Shown here in pieces: positions 12,685-19,939 of a stretch of DNA of 64,000 nt; within the stretch, counting starts at the first letter, position 1, and the number at the start of each line of letters is the position of its first letter. The position numbers and the translations under genes were made by a program. Origin of the DNA: Burkholderiaceae bacterium (GTDB lineage Bacteria; Pseudomonadota; Gammaproteobacteria; Burkholderiales; Burkholderiaceae_C). The DNA lies in contig CAJYPV010000002.1 in assembly GCA_913776825.1 (NCBI GenBank), positions 62,001-126,000 on the forward strand. The letters are read 5' to 3'. Below the pieces are notes generated by a model that saw only the letters and a program-made list of their open reading frames with translations, was not told where the DNA came from and ran no database searches.

Positions 12685-13446
12685 ATGAATGCAGCGACGA
12701 CGCCTGCAGGCGAAGCTGTGAATGCGAGCGGGCTGGCCCTGCTACGCGAGCCGGTGCCGGAGCGGCTGATCAGCAAGCTGCCCAAGGGCACGAAGGCGCA
12801 GAACGAGTGCCCGCCAGAACAGAAGATCAACTGCCCCGTCTGTGGCGGCTGGCACCACCCCAAGGTGCGCCACCTGGACTATGTGGGCCACGCCGCAGCT
12901 ACCCACTTGCTGCTGGACGCTGATCCGCACTGGAACTGGGAGCCGATGGGCTACACCGCAGATGGCCTGCCGAAGTTCGATGAAGGCGGCGGGCTGTGGA
13001 TCAAGCTGACCGTGTGCGGTGTCACCCGCCTGGGTTACGGGCACGCGGACAAGAAGGCGCACATGGACGCCGGCTCCCGCGAGAAAGAGGTGATCGGCGA
13101 CGCGCTGCGCAATGCCGCCCTTCGGTTCGGCTTGGCGTTGGAACTGTGGAGCAAGGCGGACATCCACGGCGGCGGCAGTGAGCGCGATGCCTGGTATCAG
13201 GCTGCGATCACTGGGATCTATGACGCACCCACCGTTGGCGAGTTGAAAGCCCGCTTGGCCGCCGCGATCGATGAGGCGCGGGCCAGAGGTGACCAGGAGG
13301 CGGAAGACGATTTCCTCGTGGCCCACGCCAACAAGATGGCCACAGCCAAGCGTCCACCTGCCCCACCACCCAGCACCAGCGCGGCGCAGCGCCAACGACA
13401 AGCGCCGCCGCCGCCCGACCTGGACGAAGACGACGTGCCCTTCTGA
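12685..13446 (+). CDS. Rad52-fold single-strand annealing protein
   Basis: The 253-residue product has the hallmarks of Rad52/Sak-type phage annealing proteins: a CPVCGGWHHPK zinc-like motif near residue 50, HLDYVGHAAATHLLLDADPH, GGLWIKLTVCGVTRLGYG, and the helix GDALRNAALRFGLALELW near 141-158. The C-terminus is a flexible Pro-rich tail ending DLDEDDVPF, an acidic tip typical of SSB-interacting proteins. It should pair complementary single strands during phage recombination. The position in the pL operon equals lambda bet; no exonuclease gene is seen beside it. Confidence 0.8.
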   Translation: MNAATTPAGEAVNASGLALLREPVPERLISKLPKGTKAQNECPPEQKINCPVCGGWHHPKVRHLDYVGHAAATHLLLDADPHWNWEPMGYTADGLPKFDEGGGLWIKLTVCGVTRLGYGHADKKAHMDAGSREKEVIGDALRNAALRFGLALELWSKADIHGGGSERDAWYQAAITGIYDAPTVGELKARLAAAIDEARARGDQEAEDDFLVAHANKMATAKRPPAPPPSTSAAQRQRQAPPPPDLDEDDVPF

Positions 13447-13470
13447 CCGACACCTGACCTGGAGATTGAA

Positions 13471-14919
13471 ATGACCTTTGAACTGGACGACTCCACCGGC
13501 TTTGAAGACCCGGTGGCAGACACCCCGGCCGTGACCATCGCCAAGGAGCAGAACGCCCTGGCAATCGCTGAGGACATGGACCGCGTGCGCAACTCGCTGA
13601 ACGAGTTCGACCGCGTCTCCGCTGGGCTGGCCGAACTGGAAGCCCGCTATCCCAAGGATGCGATCTACCCCGTCGAAACCACGAAGGGGATGAAGGATGC
13701 CGTGGAGCACCGGGCGGCGTGGCGCGGCCCTCGCATTCTGGTGGAGAAGGCCCGCAAGATGGCCAAGGCGCCGCTGCTGGCGCTGGGAAAGAACATCGAC
13801 GCCCGCGCCGCCTGGATCACCGAGCAGTTGGAGGCCGGCGAGCAGCCGGTGGATCAGCAGATCAAGGCCGAAGAAGCGCGCCGCGAAGAGGAGCGCCAGC
13901 GCAAGGCTGCCGCTGAAGCCGCCCGCGTGATGCGCATTCAGGAAGCCCTCGCCGAGATCAGCCAGAACGTCATCATCGCTTGCGGCAAGACATCCGCCGA
14001 CATCCGCCTGTTGTCGGAGCAGATGCACGCCACCCTGCCCGACCCGGAAGTGTTTCAGGAGATGCTGCCCCAGGCCAAGGAAGCGATCGCCGCCGGCATC
14101 GCCAAGCTGGAAACGACCCTCAAGGCCAAGCTGTGGGAAGAGGCCGAGGCGGCTCGAATCGAGCAGGAGCGGGCCGCCGAAGAGCAGCGCCGGCGCGACG
14201 AGGCCGCCCGCCTGGAGGCGCAGCGCCTGGAGAACGAGCGCGTGGCAAGCGAACAGGCCGAAGCTGCGGCCCGCCTGGCCGAAGAGCGCCGCAAGATGGA
14301 AGAAGAGCTGGCCGCCCTGAAGGCCGAGCGTGACCGCATCGCCCAGGCCGAAGCGGACCGGCAGACCCGCGTGCAGGCCCGCTTCGACCGCTACGACGAA
14401 CTGCTGACCTACGACGAAAAGCAGGCCTCGGAGGTCATCAGCACTGCGATCACCCGCGTGACCGCCAACGCCCCGAGCGTGGACACATTCGGCGACCGCT
14501 TGGCGGAAGCCCAGAAGAAGCATGCCCTCGTGCTGGAGCACCTGCAGGCGGCCCTGCCAGGGGCACTGCGCCGCGAGGAAATCGAGTTGACCGCACGACT
14601 GGCGGCGGAGGCTGAAGAAGAGGCCAAGGCCGCCGCTGCACGTGAGGCCATCATCCCTGTGGCCCAGCCGGTCGCGCAGGTCCGCCAGCCCGAGCAGGTC
14701 CGCACCATGACCCTGCGCGACATCAATGCCGCCTTCGATGGCGTGCTGACGATGAGAGGTGAAGGCATGGCGCTGCTGGGCTTCAACACCTTGCCGGTGA
14801 AGGGCCCCGCCAAGGTCTACCCCGCCGCCGACTTCGACCGCATCTGCAACGCCATCGCGGACCACGTCCACACCGTGCGCGCCCGCCGCGCTATGGCCAG
14901 CCTGGAGAAGGCAGCATGA
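13471..14919 (+). CDS. Long coiled-coil phage protein next to the annealing protein
   Basis: The 482-residue product has an N-terminal domain (residues 1-130), a helical region, an almost uninterrupted Glu/Arg/Ala coiled coil at about 210-295 (for example RRRDEAARLEAQRLENERVA), and a small C-terminal domain (TLRDINAAFDGVL). Similar long proteins often accompany phage recombinases (DUF1351-like), and I use that only as a guide. It may organise the annealing protein or act as a nuclease partner, but no catalytic motif is seen. It is ATGA-coupled to the following gene. Confidence 0.7.
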   Translation: MTFELDDSTGFEDPVADTPAVTIAKEQNALAIAEDMDRVRNSLNEFDRVSAGLAELEARYPKDAIYPVETTKGMKDAVEHRAAWRGPRILVEKARKMAKAPLLALGKNIDARAAWITEQLEAGEQPVDQQIKAEEARREEERQRKAAAEAARVMRIQEALAEISQNVIIACGKTSADIRLLSEQMHATLPDPEVFQEMLPQAKEAIAAGIAKLETTLKAKLWEEAEAARIEQERAAEEQRRRDEAARLEAQRLENERVASEQAEAAARLAEERRKMEEELAALKAERDRIAQAEADRQTRVQARFDRYDELLTYDEKQASEVISTAITRVTANAPSVDTFGDRLAEAQKKHALVLEHLQAALPGALRREEIELTARLAAEAEEEAKAAAAREAIIPVAQPVAQVRQPEQVRTMTLRDINAAFDGVLTMRGEGMALLGFNTLPVKGPAKVYPAADFDRICNAIADHVHTVRARRAMASLEKAA

Positions 14920-15416
14920 CCTCGGCCGCCGACGCACAGGCCCTGGTGCCCGCCGAGTTCCGCGAGCTCGTCGGCGACCACGGCAAGTCGCCGTGGAATC
15001 CGTCGCGCACGGCCACGGGCCGGGTGCTGAACCCGCTGCCGGCGCCGGAGCGCTGTGCATGTGGCCGGCCGGTGGAAATCTTCCACCACCTGCAGGTCTA
15101 CGGCCGGGAGTTCAGCGACTGGCCCTGGATGTACCGGTGTGAGCCGTGCGACGCGAGCGTGGGCATGCACCCCTTCACCAGCATCCCGCTGGGAACGCTG
15201 GCGACCAAGGCGCTGCGCGAGACCCGCAAGGCCTGCAAGCAGCCATTCGAGCTGCTGTGGCAGACCGGCCGCATGGATCGTGCAGCAGCCTATGGCGGCC
15301 TGGCCCGCCACCTGCGCATCCCGGTCGAAGAGTGCCACTTCGGATGGTTCGACGCCGAGACCTGCCAACGCGCCCGTGACTGGGCGGTCAAGAGCTTGAG
15401 AGGACAACCAGCATGA
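14916..15416 (+). CDS. DUF3268 zinc-finger-containing phage protein
   Basis: The 166-residue product shows the DUF3268 pattern: CACGRPVEIF and YRCEPCDASVGMHPFTS provide four cysteines, then PLGTLATKALRETRKACKQ and LARHLRIPVEECHFGWFDAE. The function of the family is not established; its place beside recombination genes suggests DNA handling. It is coupled by ATGA to both neighbours. Confidence 0.8.
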   Translation: MTSAADAQALVPAEFRELVGDHGKSPWNPSRTATGRVLNPLPAPERCACGRPVEIFHHLQVYGREFSDWPWMYRCEPCDASVGMHPFTSIPLGTLATKALRETRKACKQPFELLWQTGRMDRAAAYGGLARHLRIPVEECHFGWFDAETCQRARDWAVKSLRGQPA

Positions 15417-16177
15417 GCACCACCAACGACGCTACCCCACCGGTGATCTTCCCGGCCCGCGCCTTCGCGTTTGTGGCTCCGTTCCGCGCCGAGCACGACA
15501 TCCGCTATTACCTGAACGGCTTCGCAGTGGAGCCTCATCCTGAAGGCGGCGTGATCGTGGCCGCAACAAACGGGCACCAACTGGCCGTCGCCTACTGCAA
15601 GAACGGCCGCGCAGACCGGCACCGGATCTTCACCTGCACCAAGGCCCTGGTCTCCGCCGCGAAGAAGCCACGCGCCGCGTTTGTCGGTCTGAAGCACAAC
15701 CGCTTGACGGTGATCGAGTCGCCTGCAGGCACGGATCTGGACGAGTGGAACGATGCTGATGGCATCGAGACATTCATTCAGTCAGGGAACCCGGACATCA
15801 CCGGCAACTTCCCGGACATTGCCAAGGTAATTCCCAGGGTGGTTGACGGACTTGAGCATGGTCTCCGTAGCGTCGTGGCCGCGAGATACATCGAGGCTAT
15901 TGGCAGGGGCGCCAAATTCGTCGGAGGACGCCATTTCAGTGGATGCCAGCACTGGACACGGCGGGGTGGGAGCGGGGTTGTTATCACTCGCTTCCCGAAA
16001 GAACCGAACTTCCTGGTGCTCACGATGCCGATGCGCGAGGAAGGCATTTCAGGTGGACCGTTGCCTGATTTCATGGCGGCGCTTCATTCCGAGTCCGATG
16101 AGCGCCAGCGGAAGGAGGCGGCGAAGGCCGCCGAGAAGGCAGCCGCCAACGAAAAACAAGCGCGGGAGGCAGCATGA
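15413..16177 (+). CDS. Sliding-clamp-like phage protein
   Basis: The 254-residue product starts with a strand-rich domain that has clamp-like features: FPARAFAFVAPFRAEHDIRY, then VIVAATNGHQLAVAYCKNGR, which parallels the TDGHRLA signature of DnaN. Gly/Pro-rich turns alternate with predicted strands up to about residue 220, and a charged helix ends the protein. A processivity or decoy-clamp role is inferred from fold resemblance only. A weaker reading is a general phage hypothetical. Confidence 0.55.
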   Translation: MSTTNDATPPVIFPARAFAFVAPFRAEHDIRYYLNGFAVEPHPEGGVIVAATNGHQLAVAYCKNGRADRHRIFTCTKALVSAAKKPRAAFVGLKHNRLTVIESPAGTDLDEWNDADGIETFIQSGNPDITGNFPDIAKVIPRVVDGLEHGLRSVVAARYIEAIGRGAKFVGGRHFSGCQHWTRRGGSGVVITRFPKEPNFLVLTMPMREEGISGGPLPDFMAALHSESDERQRKEAAKAAEKAAANEKQAREAA

Positions 16178-16494
16178 GCCGCGAGTACATCCCCATGAAG
16201 GGATCTTTCCCCGGCGAGCAGTTCATCCCAAGCAACGGCACGCAGGGCGAGGCTTTTATTGCCGGCGAGTGCGGCCGGTGTGAGCGCGACAAGATCGCCA
16301 ACGGCACCGTTGATCAGGACGATGCCGGTGACGACGACATGTGCCCGATCCTCGGAGCGTCCTTCTGTGGTGATGCCGTCGAATGGCGCGAGCTTGAGGA
16401 CGGCACCTGCAAGTGCCTTGCCTTCGTTCCTATGGGCGAGAAGGTGCCGCAGCGCGACGACCGAACGATTGACATGTTCGGAGGTGGCGCATGA
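16174..16494 (+). CDS. Cys-rich phage protein
   Basis: The 106-residue acidic product contains Cys pairs (ECGRCERDK, DDDMCPILGASFC, TCKCLAF) that suggest a zinc or structural metal site. The start overlaps the upstream stop, with GGGAGG in the preceding codons. It has no recognised family. Confidence 0.6.
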   Translation: MSREYIPMKGSFPGEQFIPSNGTQGEAFIAGECGRCERDKIANGTVDQDDAGDDDMCPILGASFCGDAVEWRELEDGTCKCLAFVPMGEKVPQRDDRTIDMFGGGA

Positions 16495-16625
16495 CCTGGC
16501 TCACAGAACGCGCGATCGGGCTGATGCTCGTTGTCGCTGGACTTGCGGCTCTCTATCTCGGCATCAATGCCGGCGTGCTGGTGGTGCTGGTCGGCCTCTG
16601 GATGGCCGCCTTCGGGGACGAATGA
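16491..16625 (+). CDS. Membrane microprotein
   Basis: A 44-codon frame begins in an ATGA overlap and encodes two short hydrophobic segments (IGLMLVVAGLAALYLGI and GVLVVLVGLWMAAFG). GGAGG lies just upstream in the preceding gene. The function is unknown. Confidence 0.5.
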   Translation: MTWLTERAIGLMLVVAGLAALYLGINAGVLVVLVGLWMAAFGDE

Positions 16626-16996
16626 TGGCCAGCCGCCGCTTCCGCCAGCGGGCCAAGGCCCGCCCCTGGATCGATTGCGCCGACAGCGCGATCGATTGGA
16701 TTGCAATAGCAGAAGACCAACGCAAGAGGGAGTCAGAAGTCGCGCTCAGTGAGCGAAATGGTTCCTCTAGCGCCGCCCGCGATTTTGACTCGGCAAACAG
16801 CCTCAATGCGGTCACGGTAAGCAGTAAACGCCGACAACATGTCCATCCCGCCACGTGCGAGGTTAACGAGAGCTCGCCGAGTGATGCGACCGGCAGCCGC
16901 TTCGCCATTGATGGAGATGGCAAACACGACCCCTTCCGGGTTGAAGCTGGCTCGGTATTGATTCAGGAATTCCACATTCATAGGAGCCTCCGTTGA
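16622..16996 (+). CDS. Basic phage protein with antisense run-on
   Basis: The start overlaps the upstream stop as ATGA. The first ~37 residues (MMASRRFRQRAKARPWIDCA, then a helix with EDQRKRESE) look coding. From about residue 38 onward the 124-residue frame is antisense to the reverse gene at 16733-16981 and loses a coding look. The native stop was probably lost when that gene was inserted. Confidence 0.4.
   Translation: MMASRRFRQRAKARPWIDCADSAIDWIAIAEDQRKRESEVALSERNGSSSAARDFDSANSLNAVTVSSKRRQHVHPATCEVNESSPSDATGSRFAIDGDGKHDPFRVEAGSVLIQEFHIHRSLR
16733..16981 (-). CDS. Reverse-oriented DUF1488-like protein
   Basis: The 82-residue product (MNVEFLNQYRASFNPEGVVF, then VNLARGGMDMLSAFTAYRDR and IEAVCRVKIAGG, ending LTERDF) resembles the small DUF1488 family, whose function is unknown. 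A GGAGG lies 6-10 bp before the ATG. It runs against the early operon and fully overlaps the 3' part of the gene on the other strand. Confidence 0.7.
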   Translation of the reverse strand: MNVEFLNQYRASFNPEGVVFAISINGEAAAGRITRRALVNLARGGMDMLSAFTAYRDRIEAVCRVKIAGGARGTISLTERDF

Positions 16997-17093
16997 ACAT
17001 GTCGGCGATCCTAGTTCCTACCCCTGTTTCACACCTAGCCCATTTAGGACAACTTCACCGGTCAGGCTTGATGCCTGGGCAGCAGGAGCAACG

Positions 17094-17720
17094 ATGAGCG
17101 TCACCAAGCACACCAATGCCGACGTCTACAGCGTGAAGAACAAGGGCGAGTGGGCCACCATCGTCGTGCGCGAGTGGTCCGACCGGCGCGAGGACGGCAC
17201 CGACTGGCCGCGCGGCGAGATCCTGATCAATTCGACCTTCGGCAGCTGGTCGCAGGACTGGAACGCGCCCGGCATGCGCTTCAAGAAGTTCCTGATCGGG
17301 CTGGACTTCGACTATGTGTTCGGTCGCTTCATGGGTCTCAGCCTGGAGCAGTTCGACGGCGAGAAGAGCATCGCTGGCATCAAACGCAAGGTGATCGACA
17401 TGCGCAAGCGCCGGATGGTCGGCCGCGATGAGGCGCGATTCGTCTGGGGCGAGATCGACGACCGATCGTACGAGCTCGCCGAAGGCGAGCAATCCTTCAT
17501 TACCGCGTGCGGCGCCATCCACCGGGAGTGCGAGCAGCCTTGTGGCTCAGCCAAGCTATCCAGGTTCGACCTTGCCGAGCTTGCCACGATCTTCGATGAG
17601 CCGTGGTACGAGATCCAGAAACGCGATGACCCGCAGGCAGTCGGCTTCTGGCGCGACCTGTGGCCGGAGTTCTGCGGCGCACTGAGGGCAGAGCTGGAGC
17701 CTGCGAAGGAGCCCGCGTGA
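17094..17720 (+). CDS. Conserved phage protein, function unknown
   Basis: The 208-residue product starts MSVTKHTNADVYSVKNKGEW, with AGGAG 6-10 bp before the ATG. The first half has mixed strands (FGSWSQDWNAPGMRFKKFLI, FDYVFGRFMG), the second is helical and carries Cys pairs. Similar proteins occur in Burkholderia and Pseudomonas prophages; no activity can be assigned from the sequence. Confidence 0.7.
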   Translation: MSVTKHTNADVYSVKNKGEWATIVVREWSDRREDGTDWPRGEILINSTFGSWSQDWNAPGMRFKKFLIGLDFDYVFGRFMGLSLEQFDGEKSIAGIKRKVIDMRKRRMVGRDEARFVWGEIDDRSYELAEGEQSFITACGAIHRECEQPCGSAKLSRFDLAELATIFDEPWYEIQKRDDPQAVGFWRDLWPEFCGALRAELEPAKEPA

Positions 17721-17722
17721 AC

Positions 17723-17923
17723 TCACCCGCCCAATGCCATAGCTGCCAGCGTGTCCTTCCCCGCCTCCTCGGCGGCCAGGCGGCTGTCGTATTCGCCGTC
17801 AAGAGGGATGGCGACGTCCGACACCTCGTCGCCGCGGCAACGCGTCACGACCAGGACCGGACGGAACTTGCCCTCGCCGATCGGCTCGGCGAGCACCGCA
17901 GCACTCCACGTGTCTTCGTCCAT
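17723..17923 (-). CDS. Small reverse-oriented phage protein
   Basis: The 66-residue acidic product (RPVLVVTRCRGDEVSDVAIP in the centre, AAEEAGKDTLAAMALGG at the end) stops 2 bp from the convergent 208-residue gene. No good ribosome site precedes the ATG. It shares a transcript with the next gene upstream. The function is unknown. Confidence 0.5.
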   Translation of the reverse strand: MDEDTWSAAVLAEPIGEGKFRPVLVVTRCRGDEVSDVAIPLDGEYDSRLAAEEAGKDTLAAMALGG

Positions 17924-17938
17924 GGTGGCGCTAGGTCG

Positions 17939-18130
17939 TCAGCGGAGTTTTTCCGCCACCCGATTGGTGGCCAGGATCTGGGCGACCCCCAGGATGTTCT
18001 CGTCGGTCTCGGGCATCCGCTCGCTTTGAAGCACCTCACGGGCGAGCCTGATCTGCTGGATCGCATGGGCCTTCAGCGCAAGCCACGCCCGTTCTTCGAC
18101 CACGTCGCCCCGTGGTGATTTTTCATTCAT
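17939..18130 (-). CDS. Small reverse-oriented helical protein
   Basis: The 63-residue product starts at ATG 18130, with AGGGAG 6-11 bp upstream on the minus strand. It is helical (EERAWLALKAHAIQQIRLAR, then ETDENILGVAQILATNRVAE). Its ATG overlaps, head to head, a possible ATG of the rightward gene. The function is unknown. Confidence 0.55.
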   Translation of the reverse strand: MNEKSPRGDVVEERAWLALKAHAIQQIRLAREVLQSERMPETDENILGVAQILATNRVAEKLR

Positions 18131-18140
18131 GGAGACTCCC

Positions 18141-18764
18141 TTGAAAGAGCGACAAATTCTATTCAGCGCCCCCATGGTGCGCGCCCTGCTCGCAGGCACG
18201 AAGACGCAGACGCGGCGCGTCGCCAAGCCGAAGCGCAGCATTGAACCGATGACGGATGAATGCCCCTACGGCGCTCCAGGCGACCGGCTGCGCGTGAAAG
18301 AAGCAGCCTGGATGTGGTGCGAACGCCGACCGAATGGCAAGACGGCTACCGGCCGCGACAAGTGGATATACGTGCCGATGCGGGAGGCGCCCGTGCACTA
18401 TGCAGCGGATCACCCCGAGCGACCCGGAGTCGGCGTTGTCAGCCCTGACACGGGAAACCTGTGGGGCTGGAGGCTCAAGATTGGCCGGTTCCTTCCAGCC
18501 TGGGCCAGCCGCATCACGCTGGAGATCACCGGCGTGAGGGTGGAGCGGTTGAAGGCAATCAGCGAGGCCGATGCCATCGCGGAAGGCTGCACTTTGAACC
18601 ACAACGGCTACTTCCTGGGCGGACCGCATGCAGTCTCCGGCCGCAAGCAGATGCCCACCGGGCAGAGGGCCTTCCGCGACCTGTGGGAGTCCATCAACGG
18701 CACCGAGTCCTGGGAGGCCAATCCCTGGGTCTGGGTCGTCGAATTCAAGAAGCTGGAGGACTGA
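18141..18764 (+). CDS. Phage ASCH-like protein
   Basis: TTG 18141 is chosen because the family I recall begins M-KER-ILFSAPMVRALL and GGAG lies 6-9 bp before it; ATG 18129 would add four residues. The ~207-residue product has RALLAGTKTQTRRVAKP at the start, GDRLRVKEAAWMW, and ITLEITGVRVERLKAISEAD. These match phage proteins with an ASCH-type RNA-binding fold. The C-terminus ends ESWEANPWVWVVEFK, a frequent close in this family. A role in nucleic acid modification is likely but not shown. Confidence 0.72.
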   Translation: MKERQILFSAPMVRALLAGTKTQTRRVAKPKRSIEPMTDECPYGAPGDRLRVKEAAWMWCERRPNGKTATGRDKWIYVPMREAPVHYAADHPERPGVGVVSPDTGNLWGWRLKIGRFLPAWASRITLEITGVRVERLKAISEADAIAEGCTLNHNGYFLGGPHAVSGRKQMPTGQRAFRDLWESINGTESWEANPWVWVVEFKKLED

Positions 18765-18767
18765 ACC

Positions 18768-19589
18768 ATGACCACCAATACCGAAGCGCTGCGCCAGCAG
18801 TTCGAAGACTGGGCCATTGAACAGCCGCGAGTGGCTGCTGAGGACGATTGCTTTTCTCTAGACAAGCGCAGCGACCGCTACGCCAGCGGGCTTGTCCAAT
18901 CGCTGTGGCTCGCATGGAAAGCCGCCCTCGCCTCTGCCCCTGCGCAGCCGGTGGCTCAGATCGAGCAGCGCCCAAGCGGTGACAAGGTGCTCGCCTTCTG
19001 CAATGGGCACGGCATCGACACGCTGCCGGTCGGCACGTCGCTTTACTCCGGAGCACCTGCGCAGCCGGTGGCTATGACGGACCGCCCCGAGCCGACTGTT
19101 GGGTGGCGTGCTCACGCCGAAGCGCTTGAGGTCGACATGATCCATTACCGCGCCCGCCTGGACGCGGTCAATCGTCACCAGCAGGAAGATCCCGATGTCT
19201 GGTACTGGCAGAACGATGGCCAGGACAACCTGGAGAGCATGGTTCACTCGCTGCCGGTCGTGATCCGAGCCGACCATCTGCGGGCACTGATTGCCGCCAC
19301 CCCCACCCCTGCAGAATCGAAGGAAGAGCACGCCTACCGAATGGGCTTCCTTGAAGGTCAGATCGACATGCGAGATCGACCTGAAGAGCAGCCCCAGGTG
19401 GCACAGCCGGTGGGCTATGTCTCGCCCTCTGCGCTCACGTGGATCACGCATCCAGACCGAAGACTGGGCGCGTATGTCACGATAAAGCTGACCCGCAGAC
19501 AGTTCCTTGGATCGGTGCCGCTCTACACCGCCACTCGGCACACCATCGTCCTCGCCGCCGCAGCGATGCCTGATGGAGGGCAAGGATGA
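18768..19589 (+). CDS. Hypothetical phage protein
   Basis: The 273-residue product begins with a helical segment that recurs in many phage proteins (ALRQQFEDWAIEQP, YASGLVQSLWLAWKAALAS), followed by Ala/Pro linkers (APAQPVAQ, GAPAQPVAM, VAQPVGYV) that separate three short modules. Such proteins appear modular and of unknown role. It lies 3 bp after the preceding gene. Confidence 0.65.
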   Translation: MTTNTEALRQQFEDWAIEQPRVAAEDDCFSLDKRSDRYASGLVQSLWLAWKAALASAPAQPVAQIEQRPSGDKVLAFCNGHGIDTLPVGTSLYSGAPAQPVAMTDRPEPTVGWRAHAEALEVDMIHYRARLDAVNRHQQEDPDVWYWQNDGQDNLESMVHSLPVVIRADHLRALIAATPTPAESKEEHAYRMGFLEGQIDMRDRPEEQPQVAQPVGYVSPSALTWITHPDRRLGAYVTIKLTRRQFLGSVPLYTATRHTIVLAAAAMPDGGQG

Positions 19590-19717
19590 GCGACATCCCT
19601 TCCCGTGTCTTCGCCGGGTGTTTCATTGGCGCGATGTGCCTCGTGCTCCCGTTCGTGTTCGCCGGCATCCTGCTGTGCGAGCTCTATCGGCTCATCAAGT
19701 ATGAAGAAAGGCGGTAG
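19586..19717 (+). CDS. Single-span membrane microprotein
   Basis: A 43-codon frame starts in an ATGA overlap with the upstream gene. It encodes one hydrophobic span (FAGCFIGAMCLVLPFVFAGI) and a basic tail (YRLIKYEERR). The function is unknown. Confidence 0.5.
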   Translation: MSDIPSRVFAGCFIGAMCLVLPFVFAGILLCELYRLIKYEERR

Positions 19718-19720
19718 CAC

Positions 19721-19939
19721 ATGAATGCTGCAACCGTTGAGATGGTGGTCGTCGCGCCGGCCGAATACATGACCATCAAAGGCGCGGCGGCTGCGCTCGG
19801 CATGACCGAGTTGGCCATCCGCAAACGCATCGAACGCGCTGCTTGGGTTGAGGGCCACCAGTGGCGCCGCAGCCCTGACGGCCGCATATGGATCAGCATG
19901 AAGGGAGTGAAGGCGTGGGTCGAAACGGCGACGGCATAG
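19721..19939 (+). CDS. Excisionase-like protein
   Basis: The 72-residue product has the small winged-helix pattern of Xis/AlpA proteins: YMTIKGAAAALGMTELAIRK and RIERAAWVEGHQWRRSPDGR, ending WISMKGVKAWVETA. Its 3' end overlaps the integrase start. Xis bends att DNA and directs the integrase towards excision, and the gene order matches. Confidence 0.78.
   Translation: MNAATVEMVVVAPAEYMTIKGAAAALGMTELAIRKRIERAAWVEGHQWRRSPDGRIWISMKGVKAWVETATA

Noticed and set aside
12742..15060. Long open frame (772 codons) on the minus strand
   Set aside because: It is antisense to the annealing-protein, coiled-coil and DUF3268 genes, which have family matches and ATGA couplings; its product is His/Gly/Leu-rich in the way typical of antisense frames in high-GC DNA.
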